64,000 bases of DNA. It comes from NC2004 sp050874905. Its GTDB lineage: Bacteria > Bacillota > Clostridia > Lachnospirales > Lachnospiraceae. Where the stretch lies: positions 24,446 to 88,445 of the forward strand of contig JBNMLP010000013.1 in assembly GCA_050874905.1 (NCBI GenBank). Reading direction: 5' to 3'. The position numbers were made by a program, and so were the translations under genes. The notes beneath the pieces were generated by a model. It was not told the origin of the DNA and ran no database searches. It was given only the letters and a program-made list of their open reading frames with translations. This document shows positions 6,395 through 14,629 of the stretch, one piece after another (the first letter of the stretch is position 1; every line of letters starts with the position of its first letter).

Positions 6395-8231
6395 ACAGTG
6401 TGAGGAACGGTGCCGGAATATGCCGGAGCTGCCAGACGACTTCGAAAGATGGTGTGAATCACTGTTCGGTGATCTGAAATGGATGGTCTACAAGAAGCAT
6501 GGAGCATACGCAGATCTGTTTTGCTGCGAATGCGGCCACGAAGGGACGCTAAAGATCAAACGTGGTCAGAGCTACGAGGAGCAGATGGCGGCGAAGGTCT
6601 TTGATATGCCGGCACGGAATGAGGTAGGGGAATGCCCGTGGTGCGGAAAAAAGGTGATGTTCAAGGCAGGGGTAAGGACTGAACACACAGAGAAAGAGAT
6701 CGCATGGATTGGCCAGAGATACCAAGACAGAAGCTATGTGCTACGCTACTTTATTGTAACGGAAGAATATGGGCCAAGAGAGAAAGCGAGATACGAAGCG
6801 GAGGAAATTGGGAGAATCTTTTTCCTGGAAGGAAAACGAACGGTGAAAAAGGACTACTACCTGCACGATACGTACAGAGGAACGAACAGCTGGTGTCCGC
6901 ACAATGTGGGCGGGCTAAGCAACATAATATTGAAAGAGGGATGGATCTATCCCATGACATACAAAAACATGGAAGGAACGGCGGTGGAGTACAGCATGGC
7001 GAGAGAATACGCATATAGCAGATATGACCACCCTGCGTGCAGGTACGGGGAATGGGAGTGGAATATCGGATACTATATGCAGGCGTACTGGCGGTACCCT
7101 GTGCTTGAAATGCTGGTAAAAAAGAAAGCAAAGAGGCTGACGGAGGCAGTTGTAAACAACGCCGAAAACTTCTTGGAACTGAACAAAAGAGCAAAGAAAC
7201 CGTGGGACATGCTGGGCGTGAGGAAAGACAGGCTGAAAGGTCTGTTGCAAAAAGATAGAAAGGTGGCATGGAGATGGTATCAGTATGAAAAAGAGAAAGG
7301 GATCAAACTGAAAGACGACCTGATAGAGTGGTACCAGAGTTGGGGAATCACGCCGTGGATGCTGAACGAGGTCGTAGATGTTGTGCCAATGTCACTGCAG
7401 CAAATAAAGAACTATCTGCAGAAGCAGGAAGAGGTCACGGGCAGGATACGCAAAGGCAGTCAAGCTCCGGCGGTGGTAAATCTGCTCCGAACGTGGGAGG
7501 ACTATCTTACGATGGCAAAAGAGCAGGGGCATGACATGGCAGACGCCATTGTATATAAACCGAAAGATCTGGAGCAGGCGCACGCAAGAGTGGTAGCGGA
7601 AGCCGCAAAAAAAGACGCAAAGAGCGAGGCAGAAAAGTACTATAAAAAATTCCCGGATGTCAAGAAGATAATGAAAAAGGCGAAAGAGCGGTACAGCTAC
7701 AGTAACGACAGGTATAGCATGATTGTTCCGGAGAGGATCGAGGATGTGATGATCGAAGGAAGAGCACTGCATCACTGCATATCAGCATCTGACAGATATA
7801 TAGGGCGCATGGCAGCAGGAGAAACATATATTGGGTTCGTCAGAAGGACAGAGAAACCGGATGTACCATTCTATTCCGTAGAATTCGAGCCGGGAGGAAC
7901 GGTACGGCAGAAGCGTACATACTACAATCGGCACGACGAACATTTGGACGACGTGGTGGAATTCCTGCGGGAGTGGCAGGAATGGGTACGAAAGACAATG
8001 ACACCGGAAGAAAAGAGAAAGGCAAAGATAAGCGAGCGCAGGCGGCGGGAAGATATGGAAGCGTTCTACAAGAGCGATCCGGCATTCGCAAAAGCAACAG
8101 AGGAAGATTTGCTGGTGAATAGCAATGTACCACCACAGATCATGCTGGATGTCAGCAGATACATATTGGACGGAGCAGGCAGGACAGGAAACAGTGAAGC
8201 CGGGCAGCAGGCATTGGCACCGGCAATGTAA
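6357..8231 (+). CDS. PcfJ-like protein with N-terminal zinc ribbon
   Basis: 624-aa protein. Near residues 55-100 two CxxC knuckles (CCECGHEG and CPWCGKK) form a zinc ribbon. The C-terminal half holds the PcfJ-like signature: a GRALHHCI segment near residue 466, then YIGFVRR and PFYSVEFEPGGTVRQKR. PcfJ-like proteins occur on conjugative plasmids and phages and are of unknown activity; the conserved HHC/Arg pattern hints at an enzyme. It forms an overlapping pair with the DUF7666-like gene. The tail after residue 560 is charged and probably disordered. Confidence 0.7.
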   Translation: MKRLAKNWKKEYEQCEERCRNMPELPDDFERWCESLFGDLKWMVYKKHGAYADLFCCECGHEGTLKIKRGQSYEEQMAAKVFDMPARNEVGECPWCGKKVMFKAGVRTEHTEKEIAWIGQRYQDRSYVLRYFIVTEEYGPREKARYEAEEIGRIFFLEGKRTVKKDYYLHDTYRGTNSWCPHNVGGLSNIILKEGWIYPMTYKNMEGTAVEYSMAREYAYSRYDHPACRYGEWEWNIGYYMQAYWRYPVLEMLVKKKAKRLTEAVVNNAENFLELNKRAKKPWDMLGVRKDRLKGLLQKDRKVAWRWYQYEKEKGIKLKDDLIEWYQSWGITPWMLNEVVDVVPMSLQQIKNYLQKQEEVTGRIRKGSQAPAVVNLLRTWEDYLTMAKEQGHDMADAIVYKPKDLEQAHARVVAEAAKKDAKSEAEKYYKKFPDVKKIMKKAKERYSYSNDRYSMIVPERIEDVMIEGRALHHCISASDRYIGRMAAGETYIGFVRRTEKPDVPFYSVEFEPGGTVRQKRTYYNRHDEHLDDVVEFLREWQEWVRKTMTPEEKRKAKISERRRREDMEAFYKSDPAFAKATEEDLLVNSNVPPQIMLDVSRYILDGAGRTGNSEAGQQALAPAM

Positions 8232-8243
8232 GAAAGGAGAGAA

Positions 8244-8828
8244 ATGATGATCTGGAGATTGCAGAATTTCAAAAAAATGTTAAAAGAAGCATACAAAGGA
8301 GCAGGGCTGATCGTAGCCAAAAGAGGGACGGAGTACGTTCTGGCCAAGGAATGGAGCTGGGCGATGACGTTCAATGAATTTATCTTCGAAAAAGAATATA
8401 AAGCGGCAGTGATCGAACTGGCGGGAGACCTGCCGGAAGCCGGCGAGATATTAAAGGCGATGAAAGATGAACCGGTACAACATGAGCTTCCGGTAAGCAA
8501 ATGGATCATGGACGGACTGCCGGAAAAAACGTGCGAGTCAGATATTACGCAGGTGGCGATTCGAGGATATAGAGTGGTGAGAGGCGGGCAGCATCTGCAT
8601 ATGGTCAACGAAAGCCACATTTCCGCGATTGACAAAGAAGGAGAAGAAAACGAAAAAGGGGAGATCGGAGCATCCGGCCTGATGCTGGATGAAGCAAGGC
8701 ACATTGGATGCTTCTATACGAACTTGAGTACGTTCAAGTTTAGGATCGATGCAGATGTGAGGGATCTGGATCAGGAGTTACTTATCAATTTGGAAAATGC
8801 GGACTGGGAGATTGAACAGGAGGTATAG
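8244..8828 (+). CDS. phage protein after the PcfJ-like gene
   Basis: 194-aa protein that begins 12 bp after the PcfJ-like gene, with GAAAGGAGAG upstream. It has conserved-looking KRGTEYVLAKEWSWAM and FEKEYKAAVIELAGDLPE parts and an acidic C-terminus. No family is recognised. Consistent adjacency to PcfJ-like genes in related phages could test whether the two act together. Confidence 0.55.
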   Translation: MMIWRLQNFKKMLKEAYKGAGLIVAKRGTEYVLAKEWSWAMTFNEFIFEKEYKAAVIELAGDLPEAGEILKAMKDEPVQHELPVSKWIMDGLPEKTCESDITQVAIRGYRVVRGGQHLHMVNESHISAIDKEGEENEKGEIGASGLMLDEARHIGCFYTNLSTFKFRIDADVRDLDQELLINLENADWEIEQEV

Positions 8829-8830
8829 AG

Positions 8831-10150
8831 ATGGACGAATTAAGCAAAGACACATATATCAGTTTCAAAAAGAAACTTGACGCAGCGATGCATCAGGCGG
8901 CGGAAGCCTTTGTGCAGATCGGTTACCTGCTCCGGAAAGCGAAGGAGACGGATGTATTGACATCTTCGGGATACGATAACGTGAACGATTTCGCAAAAGG
9001 CGAATACGGTCTTTCGCCCGATCAGGTAAGCCGGTACATAGCTATCAACGAGCGATTCAGCGTCGGAGGGTATGCTCCGGAGTTGCGCGATGACATGAAA
9101 GGGTATGGCATCGGCAAGCTACAGATCATGCTGACACTGCCGGACGAGGTAGTAGAGGTCATTCCGCAGGAAGTGACCAAACAGGAGGTAACAGAGATCC
9201 AGAAGGAAGTGAAACAGGAACAGAACATCACTGACATCGAAGTAATGCTGGAAGAACCACAGACACAGCCTGCATATCTGGGCAGACCTATGGACCCACT
9301 GGAGAAGTTCTATGTGGAGTATTTCTATGAGCAGAAAATGAAATGGGCACGCCTTTACGATGCGCTGAATGTAGCATTGCCAGATGAATATGACAAAGAG
9401 GTGGCAAATGCCCTCTGTCCATCCGGTATCGGTGTGATCCGTGCGCGTGTACCGGGTGAAGGAATGATGATGCTTACCTTTAGAGGAAAGCAAAACAGCA
9501 TCACGCTTTTAAATGTTCGAAGCGGAGAGAAAACAGAATATGCTTGGGACGAGCTGGCGCATCCATTTACAGAGATGTATATGAAACATATCGGAGACAA
9601 AGAGGAAGCGTGGTTTAATGCTTATAACGAGCATTTTACGGAACAAGCGGAAGAATCGGAACGATCAGAGGAAAAAGCACAGGAAGTGGTGGAAGAATCG
9701 GAACGATCAGAGGAAAAAGCACAGGAAGTGGTGGAAGAATCGGAACAGCCAGAGGAAACGGAGCAGAAAAAAGAAGAAGTTGCACCGGTGCAATCGTTAC
9801 CGGATAGAGAATCAAAGAGAGATAAAGGATTGACAACAGTTGAGGTCGTTCCGGGTGTAGAGGTGGAAATTGATGTAGAGAAAGCATCGGAAGCTGCAAA
9901 AAGGGAGCGTCTTAAAGGCGAAATACAAGCTGATAATGGGATGCATTGCACAGAAGAAATTACTGTGACTGAAAAAAATGTCAGAGATGAAGTTAGGATC
10001 CGACATCTGGAGGCAGCAGAAGGTGCGATTGCTGATATAAAGAGATACATGAAGGAAGAGAGATGGATGGATGCCATAGTCAGTGCAGAAGCATTGTCGC
10101 ATTATCTGACGGAAGTGGTCAAGGAGGTGTGCGAGCATGGGGAAGAGTAA
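8831..10150 (+). CDS. large early phage protein with acidic repeat linker
   Basis: 439-aa protein. The first 110 residues (FVQIGYLLRKAKETD, FAKGEYGLSPDQVSRYIAIN) resemble a DUF3102/ParB-like helical DNA-binding module that I have seen at the start of Clostridia phage proteins. A second domain (about 155-265) follows. Then comes a Glu-rich linker with a 14-residue repeat (EESERSEEKAQEVV, twice plus a partial copy) and a C-terminal helical domain. The linker also contains the phage palindrome (9780-9793). The gene overlaps the next by 14 bp. Function unknown; a DNA-binding scaffold is a reasonable guess. Confidence 0.6.
   Translation: MDELSKDTYISFKKKLDAAMHQAAEAFVQIGYLLRKAKETDVLTSSGYDNVNDFAKGEYGLSPDQVSRYIAINERFSVGGYAPELRDDMKGYGIGKLQIMLTLPDEVVEVIPQEVTKQEVTEIQKEVKQEQNITDIEVMLEEPQTQPAYLGRPMDPLEKFYVEYFYEQKMKWARLYDALNVALPDEYDKEVANALCPSGIGVIRARVPGEGMMMLTFRGKQNSITLLNVRSGEKTEYAWDELAHPFTEMYMKHIGDKEEAWFNAYNEHFTEQAEESERSEEKAQEVVEESERSEEKAQEVVEESEQPEETEQKKEEVAPVQSLPDRESKRDKGLTTVEVVPGVEVEIDVEKASEAAKRERLKGEIQADNGMHCTEEITVTEKNVRDEVRIRHLEAAEGAIADIKRYMKEERWMDAIVSAEALSHYLTEVVKEVCEHGEE
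9650..9762 (+). repeat. 42-bp tandem repeat in coding sequence
   Basis: Units start at 9650, 9692 and 9734; the first two are identical across 42 bp and the third is partial and diverged. The near-identity suggests recent slippage expansion of the acidic linker. Confidence 0.85.
9780..9793. repeat. phage palindrome copy 3 (TTGCACCGGTGCAA)
   Basis: 14-bp perfect palindrome in the acidic-linker gene; the core encodes Ala-Pro-Val-Gln, as in copy 2. Confidence 0.7.
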
Positions 10151-10577
10151 GTACGACGTCCGGAACATTCGGACATACTATAACGACAACTACTGCGGTG
10201 TATGGACAGTCAGAGAGCTGTCCGAAGAACTGGACTTGGAGCCCAGGAACATCGTAAATCACGCCAAAAAAGAGAAACCACTGGATAGACTGCTATTCAA
10301 AACAGGAATTACCCAAAAAGACACAAAGCATAACCAGAAATGCCGGAAACGCTTGGGAGAGATGATGGACTGGTGTAAGGATATTGCCTTGCCAGAGTCA
10401 AAGGAGCAGGCAGCAGAACAAGTAGAGTCGGAACAAGCAGAGCCGAAAGAAGAACAAAAGGAAACGAAAGGGATTCCATGGGAACGGCATATCGTGAAAG
10501 ATAAGCCGAAGATGACAGAATGTCCGTATTACCTAAATGACTCCGGGAGGGAGGAACGGCCATGGCTAAATCGATAA
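10137..10577 (+). CDS. phage protein with possible HTH start
   Basis: 146-aa protein. The N-terminus (YNDNYCGVWTVRELSEELDLEPRNIVNHAKKEK) has the spacing of a small helix-turn-helix, suggesting DNA binding. A Glu/Gln/Ala-rich linker follows, then a short TECPYYL motif. It overlaps both neighbours by about 15 bp within the early operon. Not recognised as a named family. Confidence 0.5.
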   Translation: MGKSKYDVRNIRTYYNDNYCGVWTVRELSEELDLEPRNIVNHAKKEKPLDRLLFKTGITQKDTKHNQKCRKRLGEMMDWCKDIALPESKEQAAEQVESEQAEPKEEQKETKGIPWERHIVKDKPKMTECPYYLNDSGREERPWLNR

Positions 10578-10861
10578 TGGAAGATCCGGAGGTCAAGACA
10601 TGCTATGCCTGTGGATGCTATGCCACACAGGGCTTCATGCATGTACATCACGTATTTGGCGGATCAAATAGAAGATGGTCAGAAAAATTCGGGTTGAAAG
10701 TCCACCTCTGCTACGTTTGTCACGAAGACAACGAGAAAGGTGTACATGGGCGGAACAAGGAACTTGCGGAGCGGCTTCACCGGGAAGGTCAGGCCGCATT
10801 TGAGCGGGTACATGGGGATCGCAATGTTTTCATGCAGATATTCGGAAAAAATTATCTTTAG
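10562..10861 (+). CDS. HNH-like / DUF968-type phage nuclease candidate
   Basis: 99-aa protein with CYACGCYATQGFMHVHHVFGG, then HLCYVCHEDNEKGVHGRNKEL. Two Cys pairs plus the HVHH motif match small HNH-like recombination nucleases of phages (DUF968/Rap-like). The VHH pair would be the HNH first histidine region and the second Cys pair the structural zinc. It may resolve recombination intermediates during replication; activity is inferred. Confidence 0.55.
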   Translation: MAKSIMEDPEVKTCYACGCYATQGFMHVHHVFGGSNRRWSEKFGLKVHLCYVCHEDNEKGVHGRNKELAERLHREGQAAFERVHGDRNVFMQIFGKNYL

Positions 10862-10872
10862 AAGGAGAGAAT

Positions 10873-11340
10873 ATGGAAAACAGATATTTATTCAAGGCAA
10901 AAAGAATTGATAACGGGGAATGGGTGGAAGGATATTTAATTTATTCAAATAAGGATTGTTATATATGTGAAAAGCCTTATGAGTGTATGGACGAATATTC
11001 TTCACTCAATGGGCAGTCTTACGGATTTGGCGGTTTTAAGTTGGTAGACCCATCAACCATCTGCCAATGCACAGGATTGAAAGACAAGGACGGTAATCTG
11101 ATTTGGGAGAATGATATTGTAAAAGACTTATTTAGTGATGCTTGTGCACAAATCAAATACGGCAGTTATCAGAGTTGCTTTGATAGCACCAAAACTGAAC
11201 ATGTTGGATTTTATGTAGACTGGTCAGGCAAGTGTACTAAAGGATACAGAAAAGATTTAGGTTATTGGATAAATATGGTTAATGCAGAGGTTATCGGCAA
11301 CATATTTGACAATCCTGAGTTGTCAGAAAGCGAGGGATAA
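10873..11340 (+). CDS. YopX family protein
   Basis: 155-aa protein matching the YopX family: N-terminal YLFKAKRIDNGEWVEGYL, central VDPSTICQCTGLKDKDGNLIWENDIV and C-terminal AEVIGNIFDNPEL. YopX proteins are frequent in Firmicutes phages, form beta-rich oligomers and have no settled role. It follows a GAAGGAGAG ribosome site and is one base from the next start. Confidence 0.85.
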   Translation: MENRYLFKAKRIDNGEWVEGYLIYSNKDCYICEKPYECMDEYSSLNGQSYGFGGFKLVDPSTICQCTGLKDKDGNLIWENDIVKDLFSDACAQIKYGSYQSCFDSTKTEHVGFYVDWSGKCTKGYRKDLGYWINMVNAEVIGNIFDNPELSESEG

Positions 11341-11341
11341 T

Positions 11342-11629
11342 ATGACAAAGAGTGAAAAACTAATACGCAACGAAGCAGAAGCTATTGAATGTCTCAAAAG
11401 CAATAAGCCGACAAGTCGCTATCTGATGTTACAAGAGTCTGTCGATATGGCAGTAGAGGCGCTTGAAAAGCAGATCTCGAAAAAACCATCTTATGAAGGC
11501 GATGGATACGCAGATGGACATCTTGTATACGACGTATGGATCTGTCCTTGCAGTGGAAAGCGTTATGAGGTTGATTATGATAACTATGACCACTGCCCGA
11601 ATTGCGGGCAGAAAATAGATTGGAGGTGA
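11342..11629 (+). CDS. zinc-ribbon phage protein
   Basis: 95-aa protein from ATG 11342 (TAATATG junction with yopX). The N-terminal half is helical (VDMAVEALEKQISKKP). The C-terminal half is a rubredoxin-like zinc ribbon with CPCSGKRYEVDYDNYDHC then PNCGQKIDW; the first knuckle reads ICPCSGK where CxxC is expected, so the ligand set is slightly unusual. Function unknown. Confidence 0.6.
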   Translation: MTKSEKLIRNEAEAIECLKSNKPTSRYLMLQESVDMAVEALEKQISKKPSYEGDGYADGHLVYDVWICPCSGKRYEVDYDNYDHCPNCGQKIDWR

Positions 11630-11632
11630 AAC

Positions 11633-12163
11633 ATGGAACTAAAGCAACTAACCGAAGAAGTGTGCAAATTGCTGGGAGTAAAGGGTGCGGATGAAATAAC
11701 TGATCGGCTGTATGAAATCGTAACACACAATGAAACCGAATTTTACGAGAAATTTGCAAACATTGTAGATAACGATCTGGATACAGATTGGCTGCAAATG
11801 ATATTTCAGTATTACCAAGCAGATCGGGAAAGCAAAAAGCAGGATTATACGCCTAGATGCATAGCAAAGCTAATGAGCGTACTTGCAGGGCAAGAACGCT
11901 GCGTAATGGATTTATGCGCCGGGACCGGAGCGTTGACGATACAATGTTGGAAGATGGACAAAGAATCATATCATGTGATGAGAGAGGTAGATCAAAACGT
12001 AATACCGTGGTTGCTGTTCAATATGGCGGTAAGAAACATAGATTGCGAAGTGTATCACGAAGATGCATTGCAGCAAAAGCTGTATGCTTTGTATAGGGTA
12101 TACAAAGGCGAGAAATTTGGAACATGTGAGGTGATATATCAAGATGAGTGTATGCATATCTAA
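11633..12163 (+). CDS. N6-adenine DNA methylase, SAM-binding half
   Basis: 176-aa N-terminal half of a type I HsdM-like N6-adenine methylase. YTPRCIAKLMSVL and MDLCAGTGALTIQCW (SAM motif I, near residues 90-104) are clear. It ends soon after motif III, and the catalytic NPPY lies at the start of the next gene in a different frame, with a 20-bp overlap. Together they make one methylase, probably for protecting phage DNA. Either the two halves assemble, or ribosomes shift frame, or a mutation split the gene. Confidence 0.75.
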   Translation: MELKQLTEEVCKLLGVKGADEITDRLYEIVTHNETEFYEKFANIVDNDLDTDWLQMIFQYYQADRESKKQDYTPRCIAKLMSVLAGQERCVMDLCAGTGALTIQCWKMDKESYHVMREVDQNVIPWLLFNMAVRNIDCEVYHEDALQQKLYALYRVYKGEKFGTCEVIYQDECMHI

Positions 12164-13142
12164 CCCGCCGTATAACATGAAATGGAATGTACCGGAGGAT
12201 GCGAGTGATCAAAGACGCTTTCGGGCATGTGTGCCACCGGCTTCCAATGCCAATTATGCGTTTGTATTAAGCGCACTGGAAGACACGGATCGATGCGTAT
12301 TTCTATTGCCCGGCGGAGTGTTAAGCGGCGGAACGAAAGAAGAAGAGGAGATACGAAAGCACCTTGTGATGTGTAACTATGTGGAAGCAGTGCTGCTTCT
12401 TCCCGGAAACATGTTTGAATCCACAAACATACCAACATGCATTTTGGTGTTGGACAAGCGGAGAAAAACGAACTTAGTAGAGATGATAGATCTTAGAAGG
12501 CAATGCCTTAAAGAGGAAAGAGAACAGCGCGGGCAATACGGAGGGGCAAGTCACACAAAAAGAGTGTACAAGAAGATGGTGAATGTGATTCCGGATGAAA
12601 CAATAGCAGAGGCAGCAGGGTACATAAAAAGCAATGCCAATATACCAAGTGTATGCCGCTCTGTACTCACGTTTGAGATCGAACAAAATGACTATGATTT
12701 AAGGCCAAGCAGGTACATAGAGTTTGCAACAGAGGAAGAACCGCACAGATCCTACAAGGACATTGTGGAAGATATAAACAGGATCATCAGAGAAAAAAAT
12801 AATTGCAAACTCACGATAAATGAATCACTGGGGCGCAAAATAGGGTTGGATCTGGAATCATTAACACGAAAAGATGATAATGAAGGACTAAATGAATTGC
12901 TTTCCAAACTGGGCGCAGATGCTTTGGAAGAGAGTGACTATTTCAGAACGTCAAAGAAAGCCAATGAGGTAAAATTTGAAAATGGAAGCAAAGAAAAGGT
13001 GTCAAGCATATTTGTCATGATGTTTAACACATGGAAACAGCATATCTATTATCTGAATGAAGAAGAAAACAGATTACTGATAGAGCTGAGAGATGCACTA
13101 TTGCCGGAACTAATGAACGGAACGATAGATATGGATGAGTAG
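12144..13142 (+). CDS. N6-adenine DNA methylase, catalytic half
   Basis: 332-aa C-terminal half of the same methylase. NPPY (motif IV) stands at residues 7-10, followed by SNANYAFVLSAL, FLLPGGVLSGG and LLPGNMFESTNIPTCILVLDK, all typical of HsdM-like enzymes. The last 130 residues are helical and end with a RLLIELRDALLPELMNGTI motif resembling an HsdS-type contact helix. No specificity subunit is seen next to it. ATG 12144 lies inside the upstream half with only a weak ribosome site, so coupled translation is likely. Confidence 0.75.
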   Translation: MSVCISNPPYNMKWNVPEDASDQRRFRACVPPASNANYAFVLSALEDTDRCVFLLPGGVLSGGTKEEEEIRKHLVMCNYVEAVLLLPGNMFESTNIPTCILVLDKRRKTNLVEMIDLRRQCLKEEREQRGQYGGASHTKRVYKKMVNVIPDETIAEAAGYIKSNANIPSVCRSVLTFEIEQNDYDLRPSRYIEFATEEEPHRSYKDIVEDINRIIREKNNCKLTINESLGRKIGLDLESLTRKDDNEGLNELLSKLGADALEESDYFRTSKKANEVKFENGSKEKVSSIFVMMFNTWKQHIYYLNEEENRLLIELRDALLPELMNGTIDMDE

Positions 13143-13190
13143 CACGTCCGAAAGGACTTATTATCACACAGTAATATGCCATGATGCATA

Positions 13191-13208
13191 CGCTCCCTTC
13201 GGGGAGCG
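13191..13208 (+). other. UUCG-tetraloop hairpin before the DUF4406 gene
   Basis: CGCTCCC-TTCG-GGGAGCG, an exceptionally stable hairpin 15 bp before the next start, with no T-run. A weaker GTCC-GAAA-GGAC hairpin lies at 13146-13157. Either could be a processing or translation element. Confidence 0.5.
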
Positions 13209-13222
13209 AGAAAGGAGAAGGA

Positions 13223-13654
13223 ATGAAGGTATATATAAGCGGACCCATTACAGGGGTAAAAGGATATATGAAACACTTTGCCGATGCTGAAGCAGAGATT
13301 ATGGCAGCAGGATACACGGCAATCAATCCTGCAAAAGTGAATGCCATGTTACCGCCAGAGTTATCTCACGCAGATTATATGGCAACAAGCATAGCCATGC
13401 TGTCGATATGCGATGTTATCTACATGCTTCCAGGATGGCAGGAAAGCAGAGGGTGTAGCATTGAGTTTGAGTATGCGTACGAAAACGGCATCACGATATG
13501 CTTCGCCAAGGAACAGAATAGAGACGGTCTAGTTGAAGGAGTAGAGTTCGGCAAGGATTTTGGGATGGAGATAGATGCAACTGATATGGAGGAATACCAA
13601 AAACGTGTATTACACTTTCCTGAAATGTGTAGTACACAATCCCAAAATGTGTAA
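13223..13654 (+). CDS. DUF4406 protein
   Basis: 143-aa protein with MKVYISGPITG at the start, a DYMATSIAMLSICDVIYMLPGWQESRGCSIEFEYA pattern and a probable Rossmann-like nucleoside deoxyribosyltransferase fold, as in DUF4406. Related enzymes cleave or transfer nucleoside bases, so a phage nucleotide-salvage role is possible. ATG 13223 follows AAAGGAGAAGG. The last 17 codons overlap a 22-bp repeat array. Confidence 0.75.
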   Translation: MKVYISGPITGVKGYMKHFADAEAEIMAAGYTAINPAKVNAMLPPELSHADYMATSIAMLSICDVIYMLPGWQESRGCSIEFEYAYENGITICFAKEQNRDGLVEGVEFGKDFGMEIDATDMEEYQKRVLHFPEMCSTQSQNV

Positions 13655-13691
13655 TACACAATTTGAATTGTGTAATAACCTATACACATTT
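13605..13691. repeat. 22-bp iteron array GTGTA-N-TACAC
   Basis: Four direct repeats start at 13605, 13627, 13649 and 13670 (spacing 22, 22, 21). The first three contain a palindrome GTGTA-N-TACAC; the last is degenerate on its right side. A spacing of two helical turns puts all sites on one face of the DNA. They overlap the end of the DUF4406 gene and lie just before the probable late regulator gene, so they may be operators, or a packaging or replication site. Confidence 0.75.
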
Positions 13692-13709
13692 CTTAGAGGA
13701 GGTGATGTA

Positions 13710-13979
13710 GTGGATAGGAACAGGAAGAATGAGCTGAAGCGGTTTTGCTGGCAGTATGCAAAGTTCCGGAGAAACAGGGACGATAGAAAGGTGCAGATGA
13801 TAGAGGATGCGATGCACCAGGCAGCAGAACCATGGCTATATGCCTACACATTAAAAGCAGTCACACAAGGTATTCCATATGAGAAGTTGAATGCCCAAAC
13901 GAGAGTGCCATGCAACAAGAACATGTTTTATCGCACGATCAACCGCTTTTATCTTATCCTTGATAAGTTACGAGATTAA
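13710..13979 (+). CDS. probable late transcription regulator (RinA/ArpU-like position)
   Basis: 89-aa basic, mostly helical protein starting at GTG 13710 after AGGAGGTGAT. It ends with a YEKLNAQTRVPCNKNMFYRTINRFYLIL segment that has helix-turn-helix spacing. Its place, last in the early region and directly before the terminase genes, is where RinA/ArpU-type late activators lie in Gram-positive phages. It is a candidate activator for the three late promoter elements. Similarity to ArpU is by position and size, not strong sequence. Confidence 0.5.
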   Translation: MDRNRKNELKRFCWQYAKFRRNRDDRKVQMIEDAMHQAAEPWLYAYTLKAVTQGIPYEKLNAQTRVPCNKNMFYRTINRFYLILDKLRD

Positions 13980-13983
13980 AAAG

Positions 13984-14005
13984 ATAGCCGAAAGGCTATT
14001 TTTTT
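13984..14005 (+). terminator. early-operon terminator
   Basis: ATAGCC-GAAA-GGCTAT followed by T7, directly after the regulator gene. Confidence 0.85.
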
Positions 14006-14024
14006 AATGCAATCAAATCAAAAT

Positions 14025-14056
14025 GTGGAAAAACGGAACGGAAAAGTTGCTAAAAT
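14025..14056 (+). promoter_or_regulatory. late promoter element, copy A
   Basis: GTGGAAAA at 14025 and TTGCTAAAAT at 14047-14056, the same spacing as copies B and C. It lies between a terminator and the small terminase gene. The TAAAAT would serve as -10; the upstream box replaces a sigma -35 and may bind an activator. Confidence 0.6.
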
Positions 14057-14086
14057 TTTAAAAAACAGGGAAAGGAGGCAGCGTAT

Positions 14087-14629
14087 ATGACAAAAAAAGA
14101 AAAGGTTTTTATCGACGAGTATATGGTGGACTTCAATGGCACGCAGGCGGCGATACGTGCAGGCTACAGTCCAAAAACAGCAGGTGTCATTGCCAACGAA
14201 AACCTAAAAAAACCTAAGATCAAAATGGAGATAGAAAAACGGTTGGCAGATCGTTCTAAAAGGACTGGTATCACGGCAGAAAGAGTGCTGATGGAATATG
14301 CCAAGATTGCATTTCTTGTACCCAGCAATGTGGTTGACCTAAAGACGGGAGAGATCAAGGAAGGTGCGACACAAGAAGATCTAAGTGCGATTGCAAGTGT
14401 GAAGGTAAAAAAGACATCGGGAGAATCAGCAGACACGGAAGAGCGTGAGATCAAGTTTGCAAACAAGATCCAGGCATTGAATGTCCTGTACAAATACCTC
14501 GGTATGGATGTGATCAAGATTGACATAAAGAGTGAGGAACAGAGTGCGGCAATGAATAACATCTCGTCCATCCTAGAGCAGATGCAGAAGGCAAAGAGTT
14601 CAGATATAGCAGGTGATAAGAATGAGTAA
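14087..14629 (+). CDS. terS: terminase small subunit
   Basis: 180-aa protein of the Terminase_2 family: the N-terminal DNA-binding module KVFIDEYMVDFNGTQAAIRAGYSPKTAGVIANENLKKPKI is characteristic. It recognises the packaging site on phage DNA and recruits the large subunit. The C-terminal part is a helical oligomerisation region. Its end overlaps the large-subunit start by 8 bp, and it is the first gene after late promoter A. Confidence 0.9.
   Translation: MTKKEKVFIDEYMVDFNGTQAAIRAGYSPKTAGVIANENLKKPKIKMEIEKRLADRSKRTGITAERVLMEYAKIAFLVPSNVVDLKTGEIKEGATQEDLSAIASVKVKKTSGESADTEEREIKFANKIQALNVLYKYLGMDVIKIDIKSEEQSAAMNNISSILEQMQKAKSSDIAGDKNE

Noticed and set aside
13605..13691. CRISPR-like array
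   Set aside because: The units are 21-22 bp in total with conserved palindromes and no unrelated spacers of constant length; they fit operator or iteron repeats.
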